Part shown: one piece after another, positions 38,301 through 47,956 of the stretch
Numbering within the stretch: the stretch's first letter is position 1
How the letters are laid out: every line of letters begins with the position of its first letter
Assembly (NCBI RefSeq): GCF_000739015.1
Contig: NZ_JPUG01000062.1
Coordinates: forward strand, 310,001-374,000
DNA from: Microvirga sp. BSC39
GTDB lineage: Bacteria > Pseudomonadota > Alphaproteobacteria > Rhizobiales > Beijerinckiaceae
Length of the DNA: 64,000 bases
Reading direction: 5' to 3'
Notes under the pieces: model-generated
What the model saw: only the letters and a program-made list of their open reading frames with translations
What the model was told of the DNA's origin: nothing
Databases searched by the model: none
Program-made: the position numbers and the translations under genes

Positions 38301-41300
38301 CTACTCGCTTTCGAGCACGCGCTTCACCTTGTCGGTGAGGCTCCTGCGCGTGAACGGCTTGGTGATCAGGTTGACGCCCTCGTCGAGCCGCCCGTGATGG
38401 ACGATGGCGTTGCGCGTGTAGCCCGTCGTGAAGAGCACCTTCAGCTCAGGTCGCAGCTTCCGGGCCTCGTCGGCGACCTTGCGGCCATTCAGCGGCCCCG
38501 CGAGCACCACGTCGGTAAACAGCAGATCGACCTCGGGATGGCTCCTCAACAGCGCCAGGCCGCTCGGCCCGTCCGCTGCCGCGAGGACCGTGTAGCCGGC
38601 TTCCTCAAGAGCCGAGACCGTGAACTCGCGCACCATGTCCTCATCCTCGACGACGAGGATGACTTCGCCATTGCCTTCCTGCAGAGGAGTCGGAGGCTGG
38701 AGAGCCTCTTCGCTCTTTTCCCGACTCTGACGCGTGAAGCGGGGGAAATAGAGCTTGACGGTCGTGCCTTCGCCCACCTCTGAGTAGATCACCGCATGGC
38801 CACCCGTCTGCCGCAGGAAGCCGTAGACCTGGCTCAAGCCCAGGCCGGTGCCCTTGCCGACGGGCTTCGTCGTGAAGAACGGTTCGAAGACGCGGTCCCG
38901 GATCTCGGGCGACATGCCTGCGCCCGTGTCGCAAACGGCAACCATGACATACTGACCGGCCTTGATCTCGCCACGCGCCACAGCGGGATAGGTCTCATCG
39001 AGATGGGTGTTGGCCGTCTCGATGGTGAGCTTGCCGCCCTCCGGCATGGCGTCGCGAGCGTTCACGCACAGGTTCAACACCGCGTTCTCCGCCTGGTTCG
39101 GATCGGCCTCCGTGCGCCAGAGGCCGCCGGCCAGAACCGTTTCGATGGAGATGGTCTCGCCGAGCGTCCGCCGGATCAGCTCCGACATGCCGGAGACGAG
39201 CTTGTTCAGGTCGACCATTTCGGGCTGGAGCGGCGACTGGCGCGAGAAGGCGAGCAGGCGGTGTGTCAGCGTCGCCGCGCGCTGCGCGCCCTCCATGGCA
39301 TTCTGGATGTTGCGCATCAGGCGCACATCGCCTTGTCCGGCATCGAGCTTTCTATGGGCAATCTCGAGATGGCCCGTGATCACCGTGAGAAGATTGTTGA
39401 AGTCGTGAGCCACGCCCCCGGTGAGCTGCCCCACCACTTCCATCTTCTGCGACTGCCGCAGCTGCTCCTCCGTTTTGCGAAGGATCTCGGCCGCCTCTCT
39501 CTCCCCGGTGATGTCGCGGGCAATCGCATGGATGAATCTGCGATCGGGAACGGCGGTCCAGGACAGCCAGCGGTAGGAGCCGTCCTTATGCCGGTAGCGG
39601 TTGTCGAAGCGCAGGGTCGTCAGGCCCTCCGAGAGGCGGCCTGCCTCGGCCATGGTGTTGGCCTTGTCGTCAGGATGGACCAGGTCGAGGAACGAGGTTC
39701 CGATCAACTCCGCCTCGGTCCAGCCGAGGATCGCGCTCCAGGCCGGATTGACCGCGACGATCTCCCCGTCGAAGCGGGCGATCAGCATGATCTCTGCCGA
39801 CAGGCGCCAGATCCGGTCGCGTTCCGCAATGGCGTCCTCGACACGCTGCTCCAGCGTTGTGTTGAGTTCCCGCAGTTCCGCCTCGGCCCGCTTCTGCCGG
39901 TCGATATCGAGGCAGGCCACAAGACCGCCTGTGATTCGGCCCGAGGCATCCCGAATTGGGGCGCCGATGATATGCACCCAAGTCTGCCGTCCGTCTCCGC
40001 GCTGGTAGAGAACTTCGAGCTCAGGCCTCTCTTCCCCGGCCTTGAGCACCCGTGAGAGAGGGTATTCCGCGGCCTCGACCATGCGGCCGTCAGCATGATA
40101 GCTGATCCACTCGTGGTATCCCTCGACGTCCTTGGAAGTTAGAACCGGATGCCCGAAGATGCGCTCGACCTGAGCATTGCCGTCTGTGATGCGGCCCGAC
40201 GGCGCCTCTGCAACGATGATGCCGACCGGCACCGTGTCGAACACGGTCTTCAGCCGAGCCTCGCTCTCAGCCAGCCGCTCCTCCGCTCTCTTTCGCTCGG
40301 TGATGTCGCGCGTAACGGTGCCGTAGCGGATCGGACGCCCCGTCTGGGGATCATCGATGCGGAACACGTCATAGATGACGGAGATCCTCTCTCCGGTCTT
40401 GAAATGGCGGAATGTGAGCTCGCCGGACCACCGCCCTTTGTCGGCGACAGCCGGGATCACCTCCTCCCGGATGCGCTCATGCTCGGACGGATCGAAGTAA
40501 TCCAGCATGCGGGAGCGGCGTACCTCGTCCTTATCGTCCAATCCGACAAGGTCCCGGCCCGCGTCATTGACGTAAAGGGCATTCAGATCCGTATCCGAGA
40601 CACCGATGAAATCGAACGAGTTCTCCACCAGCGCGGCCAGCTCCCTGCTAAGGGCCTGGGCCCTGTCCCGCTCCTCCTCACGCTCGCGCAAGGCGGTCGA
40701 CGCAGCAGCAAGAGCATCCCCGATCTCGTTGGCTTCCCGTAGGCCAGTAGCGAGCGCCGGCACCTGCTCCCCCTGACCGACGCGGCGAGCCACCTCCGCG
40801 AGCTGCCGCAGCGGACCGGCAATGCGCCGGGCAAACCAAAACGCCAAACCGATGGACAGGACGAGAACCACGGCGGCTGATCCGATGACGAGCCAGGTCA
40901 TGCGGCGGAGGGGCGCCTCGATCAGAGCGGTCGGCACCCCGACGGCAACCCGCCATCCCGAAAGGGTCGAGCGGGTATAGCCTCCGAGAACCTCAGTGCC
41001 TTCGAGCGTCGTACCAAGCCATGTTCCGCCCTGACCCATCGTGTTGATCTTCAGGTCCGACGTCGCCTCATTGCCGACGAACCGCTCGTGCTGGCGCGAG
41101 CGGGCGATGATGCGGTCGTTCCGGTCGACGATCGCTGTCGTCCAATCCGGCAGCGTCGAGGAGGCAAGGATCTGCGACAGGCGAGCGGGATCGAGAGCAA
41201 TGTTCAGGGCATAGGCGACTTTGCCGTCGCGCAAGACGGGAGCATCGATGAGGACGAGCCTCAGCCCGGTCGCGGCGCCAGTATAGAGATCGGACACCAC

Positions 41301-41747
41301 AGGCTTGCCGGTATCGAAGACCTGCCGGTCCGTCGCCCGCACGACGGGGTCCGTGCTCACCGGCAAGGGTGCCCCGAAGGGCCGGCTGGTGTTGATGATC
41401 TGTTGGCCGGTGGCGTCCCGCATGGCCACGAAGGAGCCGCGCGTGCGAAGGAGAGCGCGCGCTTGAGCGTCGAAAGCGCCGAGATCGCCTCCGGCCTGAA
41501 GAGCCGGCGACGTGGACAGAGCCTCCAGGGCCGCCATCAGCCCATCCAGCTCGCGGTCGATGGCAGCGGACACCCGCTGGGACAGCTCCTGAGCCTCGGC
41601 CTGATGCCGCTGGCGCTCGGTGGCTGCGAACTGCCACAGGAGGGCGGCCGCAAACACCACGACCGGGATCAGAACGGCGGTGACGAGGAGAACGAGGCGT
41701 GCGCGGGTCGACAGGGCGCGTCGCCGGATGGCCGACGTGGGGTTCAA
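38301..41747 (-). CDS. Hybrid sensor histidine kinase/response regulator with dCache and PAS domains
   Basis: This 1148-residue protein starts at TTG 41747, the only start that precedes the first membrane helix. Layout: membrane helix (~16-40); extracytoplasmic Cache-type sensor (~41-285); second helix (~288-310) and HAMP; about three PAS/PAC modules (~370-760, ending [31 protein letters not shown]); HisKA with phospho-His781 in [11 protein letters not shown]; HATPase ([23 protein letters not shown]); receiver domain with Asp1079 in [10 protein letters not shown]. It senses an external and probably an internal signal. No partner regulator gene is adjacent. Confidence 0.92.
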   Translation of the reverse strand: MNPTSAIRRRALSTRARLVLLVTAVLIPVVVFAAALLWQFAATERQRHQAEAQELSQRVSAAIDRELDGLMAALEALSTSPALQAGGDLGAFDAQARALLRTRGSFVAMRDATGQQIINTSRPFGAPLPVSTDPVVRATDRQVFDTGKPVVSDLYTGAATGLRLVLIDAPVLRDGKVAYALNIALDPARLSQILASSTLPDWTTAIVDRNDRIIARSRQHERFVGNEATSDLKINTMGQGGTWLGTTLEGTEVLGGYTRSTLSGWRVAVGVPTALIEAPLRRMTWLVIGSAAVVLVLSIGLAFWFARRIAGPLRQLAEVARRVGQGEQVPALATGLREANEIGDALAAASTALREREEERDRAQALSRELAALVENSFDFIGVSDTDLNALYVNDAGRDLVGLDDKDEVRRSRMLDYFDPSEHERIREEVIPAVADKGRWSGELTFRHFKTGERISVIYDVFRIDDPQTGRPIRYGTVTRDITERKRAEERLAESEARLKTVFDTVPVGIIVAEAPSGRITDGNAQVERIFGHPVLTSKDVEGYHEWISYHADGRMVEAAEYPLSRVLKAGEERPELEVLYQRGDGRQTWVHIIGAPIRDASGRITGGLVACLDIDRQKRAEAELRELNTTLEQRVEDAIAERDRIWRLSAEIMLIARFDGEIVAVNPAWSAILGWTEAELIGTSFLDLVHPDDKANTMAEAGRLSEGLTTLRFDNRYRHKDGSYRWLSWTAVPDRRFIHAIARDITGEREAAEILRKTEEQLRQSQKMEVVGQLTGGVAHDFNNLLTVITGHLEIAHRKLDAGQGDVRLMRNIQNAMEGAQRAATLTHRLLAFSRQSPLQPEMVDLNKLVSGMSELIRRTLGETISIETVLAGGLWRTEADPNQAENAVLNLCVNARDAMPEGGKLTIETANTHLDETYPAVARGEIKAGQYVMVAVCDTGAGMSPEIRDRVFEPFFTTKPVGKGTGLGLSQVYGFLRQTGGHAVIYSEVGEGTTVKLYFPRFTRQSREKSEEALQPPTPLQEGNGEVILVVEDEDMVREFTVSALEEAGYTVLAAADGPSGLALLRSHPEVDLLFTDVVLAGPLNGRKVADEARKLRPELKVLFTTGYTRNAIVHHGRLDEGVNLITKPFTRRSLTDKVKRVLESE

Positions 41748-41858
41748 GCTGCAGCTCTTCGGCGATGGGTTTCAGGGGGTTATCTAGTGGCAAGTCCGGG
41801 AAACGTCCACCGCATGCTCTGCCAAATGCCCGCGGAGACCGGTCCCGGCCTCACCGGG

Positions 41859-42926
41859 TCAGGAATACGCACTGCGCAGATCAACCGTGCTTCTATTTCC
41901 GATGTGCCGGTAATTCTCCGCCAGCCAGCTCCGCGCAGCCCCCCTGCCCAGATCCCTGAGCGTCTCGAAGAACTCCCATTTGGCGCTCAGGCGCGAGGCG
42001 GCGGTGAATTCGTCGAGCTTTTCGCCACCGTGGATCCGGTGCATCAGCACCCTCTTGTAGTCCTGCGTCGAAAGCTTGCCCTCGTCGATCAGACGCGTGA
42101 CGAAATCGACGGCCCGCAATTGCTGCAGCAGATTGGCGTTGAACGTGATCTCGGTGAGACGGTTCTGGATTTCCCGCGCGGTCTGCGGCGTCGCACGACG
42201 TTCGATCGGGTTGATCTGAACGAGCACGATATCGTCGGCTTGCGTCTCGTAGAAGAGCGGGAACAGCGCGGGATTGCCGGAATAGCCTCCATCCCAGTAG
42301 GGCTCGCCATCGATCTCGACGGCCTTGAAGATCATGGGCAGGCAGGCCGAGGCGAGAACGTGATCGACGGTCAGTTCGGGCCCGGTGAAGAGCCGGATCT
42401 TTCCGGACCAGACATTGGTCGCCGCAATGAAGAGCTTCGCATCCTGGCAGGCCCGCACCCGCTCGAAGTCGATCAGCTCGTTGAGCGCATCCCGCAGGGG
42501 ATTGATATCGAGCGGGTTCAGATCGTAAGGGCTCGCCACCCGCGACCAGGCATCGAGCCAGAGATGCGTCGTTGCCCCGCCGATGCTCCAGAAGTTCAGC
42601 ATGCGGTCAAACAGCGAGCGCTGCGCCGGAGACAGGCTGCCATCCAAGCTGACGCGCTGCCAGAACGTGCGAAGCTGCTCGCGTGCGCCGTCCCGTCCGC
42701 CTTCGAGCCAGCCTTCGAACAGGACCACCGCGTTCATGGACCCGGCGCTGGCGCCGGTGATCGCCTCGATGGCGAGGCGGCCATCCTCGAGCAAGTAGTC
42801 GAGAACGCCCCAGGTGAAGGCGCCGTGAGCCCCACCGCCCTGCAAGGCGAGCGAAACCGGCTTCTCGGCATGGGGGCTCCTCAGCCCGCCTACAGGCATG
42901 CTGGTCTTATCGGCTCGTCCGGTCAT
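41859..42926 (-). CDS. Patatin-like phospholipase
   Basis: This 355-residue protein has the patatin motifs: glycine-rich oxyanion hole LQGGGAHGAFTWGVLD, nucleophile ITGASAGSMNAVV (Ser in GxSxG) and the catalytic Asp in YWDGGYSGNPAL. It is a Ser-Asp dyad lipid acyl hydrolase, probably cytoplasmic or membrane-associated as no signal peptide is seen. The extended C-terminus (VDFVTRLIDEGKLSTQDYKRVLMHRI) is found in the DUF3734-bearing subgroup linked to PHB and lipid metabolism in some bacteria, a tentative assignment. Confidence 0.88.
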   Translation of the reverse strand: MTGRADKTSMPVGGLRSPHAEKPVSLALQGGGAHGAFTWGVLDYLLEDGRLAIEAITGASAGSMNAVVLFEGWLEGGRDGAREQLRTFWQRVSLDGSLSPAQRSLFDRMLNFWSIGGATTHLWLDAWSRVASPYDLNPLDINPLRDALNELIDFERVRACQDAKLFIAATNVWSGKIRLFTGPELTVDHVLASACLPMIFKAVEIDGEPYWDGGYSGNPALFPLFYETQADDIVLVQINPIERRATPQTAREIQNRLTEITFNANLLQQLRAVDFVTRLIDEGKLSTQDYKRVLMHRIHGGEKLDEFTAASRLSAKWEFFETLRDLGRGAARSWLAENYRHIGNRSTVDLRSAYS

Positions 42927-43127
42927 GGCAGGCTCCAGTCGTCCGGCAGCTTACCACGAGGAGCATTCCGGAATGCAATCCTGCCTTGGGGAGCACTGAG
43001 AAGCACGGGGCAGAACACTCAAACAGCCAATGAGAAAAGCAGCCCCTTGGCGCTCCAGGAGCTGCCAAGGAGGCTACTACGTACAATGTTTCGGAAAGCC
43101 ACGCTGAGTGATAACTTCCAATGCCTT

Positions 43128-43156
43128 GGAGCATTTGCCTCTTATGGGAATGCTCC
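43128..43156 (+). promoter_or_regulatory. Inverted repeat upstream of the broken RTX gene
   Basis: GGAGCATT (43128-43135) and AATGCTCC (43149-43156) form a perfect 8-bp dyad with a 13-nt spacer, about 35 bp before ATG 43190. It could be an operator or part of a leader. The rest of 42927-43189 shows no gene. Confidence 0.4.
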
Positions 43157-43189
43157 CTTATGGTCCCTCTCCAAACATAGGGGGAATCA

Positions 43190-43561
43190 ATGGCAACACT
43201 TACATAGAATGGGTCGTATGGGTTCAATCTCAGAAACCATGATCTCAGCGATCTCTCATACGGCTACAGCTATACCCTCACATCGACTCTATTTTCGGTG
43301 AATTATGCAGCCAGCGGCTCCCATCGGGACGAGTTCCGCGGCACCGGCTTCACCTACGACGCCAACGGCATTCCTACAGGCGGCATCGTGAGGAGCTATG
43401 CGGCTTTCATGAGCGGAAAGAAGATCGCCTACATCGACGGCGCAAACATCACTGTCTCGAACCTAGCAGCGGCAGCTGAAACGTTCTCGACCGCTGATGA
43501 TTTAATCGTTTGCAGGTCCATTCTTTCAGGGAGCGACAGGCTCACTACTTTCACCGTCTGA
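43190..43561 (+). pseudogene. Truncated RTX/calcium-binding protein N-terminal domain with early TAG
   Basis: ATG 43190 (AGGGGG upstream) starts M-A-T-L-T, then TAG (43205-43207). The frame then stays open for 117 codons: NGSYGFNLRNHDLSDLSYGYS, TLTSTLFSVNYAASGSHRDEFRGTGFTYDANGIPTGG, FMSGKKIAYIDGANITVSN, TADDLIVCRSILSGSDRLTTFTV, TGA. This wording is familiar as the N-terminal region that precedes GGxGxD repeats in secreted hemolysin-type proteins of this order, usually beginning MATLTY. The repeats are missing here. One base change (TAC/TAT to TAG) and 3' loss would give what is seen. A shorter product from ATG 43298 is conceivable but has no ribosome site. Confidence 0.7.
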
Positions 43562-43684
43562 TCCCATGAAGAACTTTTCTTGCAGCGTCTGTCGGAAAAG
43601 CGACAAAGCGGATGTTTTTGAAGGTGTCTGGCATAAAATGGCGCATGAAACTGCCAGAACAGTCAAATCTTGCCACTTCAAAGA

Positions 43685-44416
43685 TCAAGCTGGCGGGTTT
43701 GGGTGAGGCAGCAATCGGTTAAATACTTGTCGTATGCTCTCATGACACTCACATGCTGCCTCTTCGAGGCCACGACGATTTAGGATCGCGATGGCTCCAC
43801 GACGTTGACTGATCAAGCCTTGCGCTTGGAGTCTTCCGAGAACCGCACTCAGAGTGGATCGTTGCACAGAAAGCAGTTCGGCCAAGAACTCATGGGTGAG
43901 AGGAACAACCTCTTGGTTCACCCGATCCTGCATGTTCAGTATCCAGCCACAACACCGCTGTTCGACACTATGGGCGGCATTGCATGAGAGAATCTGGAAC
44001 GTTCGGGCAAGCAGCGCCTCACCATATCGCATGATGATCTGGCGAATGCCGGGTCGCGCATTTCGGATCTCGTTTAGTCGCTCAAAGCGAATGCGTGATG
44101 CGGTCCCTGACACATGCACGATGTAGCGCCCGAAGGACTCGCGTGACACAAGCGCACTTAGTAGACCGAACATTCCCTCGCAGCCGAAGTTTGCCACTTC
44201 CACGCTGCGGCCATCTTTTAGAACATTGACTAGCGATACGATGGCGTCATGAGGAAAATAAGTATGGCCTACGAAGTCGCCGGTTTCATAGATCACCGTT
44301 CCTCTTCGTAAGGCGGCTATCTCCAAGTGAGGTTCGAGGTAGGCAAAATCGTCAGGATTAAGTCCGGCCAAAAGCCGATTAGACCTGTGGTTCTTCGCCT
44401 TCCGTGCCTGACTCAT
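43685..44416 (-). CDS. Crp/Fnr-family transcriptional regulator
   Basis: 243 residues. The N-terminal cyclic-nucleotide-binding-like beta-roll runs from ~20 to 130 (LRRGTVIYETGDFVGHTYFPHDAIVSLVNVLKDGRSVEVANFGCEGMFGL). The C-terminal winged helix-turn-helix includes TQEFLAELL-like THEFLAELLSVQRSTLSAVLGRLQAQGLISQRRGAIAIL. The N-terminal cysteine cluster of Fnr is absent, so it is not an oxygen-sensing Fe-S regulator; the cAMP-contact residues of Crp are also not clear. It looks AT-richer than neighbouring genes and is isolated from its likely targets. Confidence 0.88.
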   Translation of the reverse strand: MSQARKAKNHRSNRLLAGLNPDDFAYLEPHLEIAALRRGTVIYETGDFVGHTYFPHDAIVSLVNVLKDGRSVEVANFGCEGMFGLLSALVSRESFGRYIVHVSGTASRIRFERLNEIRNARPGIRQIIMRYGEALLARTFQILSCNAAHSVEQRCCGWILNMQDRVNQEVVPLTHEFLAELLSVQRSTLSAVLGRLQAQGLISQRRGAIAILNRRGLEEAACECHESIRQVFNRLLPHPNPPA

Positions 44417-44639
44417 GTACGAGGACCATAGCCGTCTACTGAACTCGGTCCATTGATGAATAGGTTCTCGGGCTTGAGCGGCAACTTACCTCCTACTTAA
44501 GAGATAGCATTCCACTCTCACGAGTCTGTGAGTAGCATCAGCGGCGGCTCAAAAGGCTCATTCCATTGATGGGAAAACTGTCGCTAATCAGCGTGGCTAA
44601 TGCCGGCAAACAATCAGCTAACTCTTTGATTTTGATAAG

Positions 44640-44715
44640 TGGTGGGCCCGGCAGGACTCGAACCTGCAACCAGACCGTTATGAGCGGCCGGCTCTAACCA
44701 TTGAGCTACAGGCCC
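44640..44715 (-). tRNA. tRNA with CAT anticodon (probably tRNA-Ile2, possibly tRNA-Met)
   Basis: Full cloverleaf on the minus strand: acceptor GGGCCTG/CGGGCCC, D-arm GCTC-AATGGTTA-GAGC, anticodon stem GGCCG/CGGTC with loop CTCATAA, T-arm GCAGG-TTCGAGT-CCTGC, and encoded CCA at 44640-44642. The CAT anticodon is read either as elongator Met or, after lysidine modification by TilS, as Ile for AUA. The body differs from the elongator Met tRNA I recall for alphaproteobacteria, so Ile2 is favoured. Confidence 0.93.
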
Positions 44716-44944
44716 TTCCGGAGAAGGAGGATTGCCTTCTGCCCAAGAGGAATAAATTCCTGCTGGGCCGGTGCCGGAGCAGATCCGGCGCCCTCTCATG
44801 TTCCTGTAATACATCGCGCCCTCCGTCAAGCCGGTTCTGGCATCGCGGACCGCTCCCGGCTGTCGCATGGTCTCTTGCCGGACAGGCTCTTGATCCGGGC
44901 GGAATCCGACCATCTGTCTGGTCTCACAGCTGTTGGAGGAACAG

Positions 44945-45931
44945 ATGGGCTTGCTTGTCGACGGGGTCTGGCAGGACCGGTGGTACGACACCAACAGCAC
45001 GGGCGGTCGCTTCGTGCGGACGAACGCAGGCTTCCGCAACTGGGTGACCGCGGACGGGTCCCCTGGCCCGAGCGGCGAAGGCGGCTTCGCGGCCGAGAGC
45101 GGGCGCTATCACCTCTACGTGTCGCTGGCCTGCCCCTGGGCGCACCGCACCCTGATCATGCGCCGGCTCAAAGGCCTGGAGGCGATGATCGGCGTCTCCG
45201 TCGTGCATTGGCGGATGCTGGAACAGGGCTGGACCTTCGAGGACGGTCCCGGCGTCGTCCCGGACCCCATCCATGGCGCCCGCTACCTGCATCAGGTCTA
45301 CACCGCCGCCAAGCCGGACTATTCAGGACGCGTGACGGTGCCGGTGCTCTGGGACAGGACGAACGGCACCATCGTGAGCAACGAATCCGCCGAGATCATC
45401 CGCATGATGAACGCGGCCTTCGACGGAATCGGGGCAAAAGCCGGCGACTATTACCCTGAGGACCTCCGGCCCGAGATCGACGAGCTCAACGCGCGCATCT
45501 ACGATCATATCAACAACGGCGTCTACAAGGCGGGTTTCGCGACGCAGCAGCCTGCCTACGAAGAGGCCGTGCGCCCGCTCTTCGAGGCGCTCGATGCACT
45601 CGACGTGCGCCTGTCCTCACGCCGTTATCTCTGCGGCGACAGGCTCACCGAAGCGGACATCCGGCTGTTCACTACGCTGGTGCGTTTCGACCCGGTCTAT
45701 GTCGGCCACTTCAAGTGCAACCTGCGCCGGATTTCGGACTACCCGAATCTGTCCGGTTACCTGCGCGACATCTACCAGACGGACGGCATCGGCGAGACGG
45801 TCAACATGGCTCACATCAAGGGACATTATTACGAGAGCCACAAGACCATCAATCCCACGGGCATCGTGCCGCTCGGGCCGGTCCTGGATCTCGATGCGCC
45901 GCATGACCGCGATCGGCTTCAGGGCCGGTAG
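44945..45931 (+). CDS. Glutathionyl-hydroquinone reductase (GST Xi class, YqjG/PcpF type)
   Basis: From ATG 44945 (GGAGG 6 nt upstream) 328 residues. The catalytic Cys lies in LYVSLACPWAHRTLIMRRLKGLE, the defining motif of Xi-class glutathione transferases; further blocks are VPVLWDRTNGTIVSNESAEIIRMMN, YKAGFATQQPAYEEAV, YLCGDRLTEADIRLFTTLVRFDPVYVGHFKCNLR and GIVPLGP. It removes glutathione from glutathionyl-hydroquinones. The last 13 bases overlap the convergent cyclase gene. Confidence 0.94.
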   Translation: MGLLVDGVWQDRWYDTNSTGGRFVRTNAGFRNWVTADGSPGPSGEGGFAAESGRYHLYVSLACPWAHRTLIMRRLKGLEAMIGVSVVHWRMLEQGWTFEDGPGVVPDPIHGARYLHQVYTAAKPDYSGRVTVPVLWDRTNGTIVSNESAEIIRMMNAAFDGIGAKAGDYYPEDLRPEIDELNARIYDHINNGVYKAGFATQQPAYEEAVRPLFEALDALDVRLSSRRYLCGDRLTEADIRLFTTLVRFDPVYVGHFKCNLRRISDYPNLSGYLRDIYQTDGIGETVNMAHIKGHYYESHKTINPTGIVPLGPVLDLDAPHDRDRLQGR

Positions 45932-47139
45932 ACCTCGATCGCTTCTGCGAAGCCTTCCACCGCATGGGCTCCCAGAGGTGCAGGGTCTCCCCACAGGTGC
46001 TCCACGAAAGGCTTCGACATGAGCAGCGGCTCACCCAGCCGCTTGTTCAGTTCGGCAATGCGGCTGGCGAGGTTCACGTCGCGCCCGATCACGGTGAAGT
46101 CGAGGCGCTGGCCGGAGCCGACATTGCCATAGGCTGCATCGCCGTGATGCAGGGCGAAGCCCACGCTGATCGGCACGGGGAAGCGGCCCTCGCTGTTCGC
46201 CGCCTCGATGCGGCGAAGCGCATTGGTGGCGGCCGTGAGCGCCGATTGCGCCGCGCCGCCCGTGTCGTCGCCCTTGTCGCGCACGATGGCGAGCACGCCG
46301 TCGCCCAGATATTTCAGCACCTCGCCGCCTTCGTCCTCGATGGGCGGCACGAGGCAGTCGAAATAGGTGTTCAGCAGCTCGACCGCGCTCTCGGGGCTCA
46401 GCGTCGACGAGATATGCGTGTAGTCGCGCATGTCGGCGAAGAGGATGGCCGACCGGATGCGCGTCACCTGCCCGCGCTGGATGGCACCGGACAGGATCGC
46501 CTTGTGCGGGTCGTCGCCCACGTAGATGCGCAGCACCTGGTCGAGGCGATTGCTGGTTGCACGCAGCTCGGTGACGAGAGCGAAGGACGGCATGACCATG
46601 CGCAGGATCGTGAGCTCGCGCTGGCCGAACCCGCCCGGAGTTCTTGTGGCAAACGAGATTGCGTTCTCGGCCCCGTTGGTGAACAGGATCGGGACCGTCA
46701 CGTATTGCCGGTAGCCGGCCTCCTTCAGCTCCGGAATGACCGCGAAGAGATCGTCGGGGGTCTCGTCCAGGTTCAGGATGAGCCATTCGCCGGTGCGGTT
46801 CACATAGGCGAAGGGGCTTGCCTGATAGATGGCCTCGCGCCGGTCCCCGTGCGGCAGGTAGCGCACGACCGTGCCCTCCTCCCGGGTCCAGAACCGGCCG
46901 ATGCCCGCATATTCCGTATGGAGCGCCTCGATGGCCGAGACGGCCCGGTCGACCGGCAGGCCCATATCGATCAGCCGGTTGAGGAAGCCGGTCAGGACCT
47001 CGTTCGCATCCTCCATCCGGGCCGCGATGGTGACGAGCCAATCCCGCAGGGCCACGACGCGCGACAGGCTCTCCGTGTCGAGGTTCTTGGCCATGGTCAG
47101 GAGGTCGTCCGAGAAGGCTGTGGCGGGAGGAAGCGTCAT
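45919..47139 (-). CDS. Class III adenylate/guanylate cyclase with GAF-like N-terminal domain
   Basis: 406 residues. Residues ~20-200 resemble a GAF-type sensor (ASPFAYVNRTGEWLILNLDETPDD, YRQYVTVPILFTNGAENAISFATRTPGGFGQRELTILRM). The catalytic domain (~225-400) has SAILFADMRDYTHISS with metal Asp, GGEVLKYLGDGVLAIV with the purine-selecting Lys, and DFTVIGRDVNLASRI with the partner Asp plus transition-state Asn/Arg. That set favours ATP, so cAMP is the expected product. No membrane segment is seen. Confidence 0.9.
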   Translation of the reverse strand: MTLPPATAFSDDLLTMAKNLDTESLSRVVALRDWLVTIAARMEDANEVLTGFLNRLIDMGLPVDRAVSAIEALHTEYAGIGRFWTREEGTVVRYLPHGDRREAIYQASPFAYVNRTGEWLILNLDETPDDLFAVIPELKEAGYRQYVTVPILFTNGAENAISFATRTPGGFGQRELTILRMVMPSFALVTELRATSNRLDQVLRIYVGDDPHKAILSGAIQRGQVTRIRSAILFADMRDYTHISSTLSPESAVELLNTYFDCLVPPIEDEGGEVLKYLGDGVLAIVRDKGDDTGGAAQSALTAATNALRRIEAANSEGRFPVPISVGFALHHGDAAYGNVGSGQRLDFTVIGRDVNLASRIAELNKRLGEPLLMSKPFVEHLWGDPAPLGAHAVEGFAEAIEVYRP

Positions 47140-47265
47140 AAGGCCAAGGTGTGGTGTCCCCGTGAAACCTTCAAGTCAGGGGAGGCATTCGCCCGGGAAA
47201 GCTGCTATGCGCCTCAATTGGGCAATCATTTTGACAAGGGGCGAAGCCCCATACAGAGCCGAACC

Positions 47266-47886
47266 ATGGCAAGCATCGATACGCTTTTCGTCACCAAAGT
47301 CTACCGCGCCGAGCTGACCGGCTCCAAAGCCGAACAGCGCAACGCCGAGCTTGAGGCGGCTTCCCTGTCCATTGCCGAAGACGACGAGGCCGGGCAGCGC
47401 TGGTGCGCCAAGCACGGCTATCCGGGCTACACGTCCTATGCGTCCCTCAACGACCTGCCCTGGCGGGTCCCGGTTTTCGGCGACCTGCTGAAGGAGATCG
47501 ACAAGCACGTGGCGGCCTTTGCCAAGGAGCTGGAATACGACCTCCAGGGCCGCAAGCTCGTCATGGACAGCCTCTGGATCAACATCCTGCCGCCGGGCGG
47601 CATTCACACCTCGCACATCCATCCGCACTCGGTGATCAGCGGCACCTATTACGTGACGATCCCCGAGGGGGCGAGCGCCCTCAAGCTCGAGGATCCGCGC
47701 CTCGGCTTCATGATGGCGGCCCCGCCGCGCAAGGCCAAGGCCAAGCCTGAGAACCGGCAGTTCGCCTATATGAAGCCTGCTCCCGGCACGGTGCTGCTGT
47801 GGGAGAGCTGGCTGCGCCACGAGGTGCCCCTCAACGAGGCGGAATCAGAGCGCATCAGCATCAGCTTCAACTATGCCTGGCAATAA
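47266..47886 (+). CDS. Putative 2-oxoglutarate-Fe(II) oxygenase (PF13759/TIGR02466-like)
   Basis: From ATG 47266 206 residues. INILPPGGIHTSHIHPHSVISGTYYVTIPEGASALKLEDPR contains the HxH-type iron motif of this family. GTVLLWESWLRHEVPLNEAESERISISFNYAW supplies the distal His and the Arg that holds 2-oxoglutarate. Substrate is unknown. It lies 70 nt before ada in the same direction. Ada-linked oxygenases are usually AlkB demethylases, but this is a different 2OG family. Confidence 0.85.
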   Translation: MASIDTLFVTKVYRAELTGSKAEQRNAELEAASLSIAEDDEAGQRWCAKHGYPGYTSYASLNDLPWRVPVFGDLLKEIDKHVAAFAKELEYDLQGRKLVMDSLWINILPPGGIHTSHIHPHSVISGTYYVTIPEGASALKLEDPRLGFMMAAPPRKAKAKPENRQFAYMKPAPGTVLLWESWLRHEVPLNEAESERISISFNYAWQ

Positions 47887-47956
47887 GGGCGGCACCAGAA
47901 AAATAGACGCCTCGTTTCCGGCGACACGGGTCCGGTGACTGCGCTAGAACATCGTC

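Noticed and set aside
44640-44715. tRNA as an integration site with a duplicated 3' end
   Set aside because: I looked for a second copy of the tRNA 3' end in the adjoining few kilobases and saw none, and no integrase gene is present.
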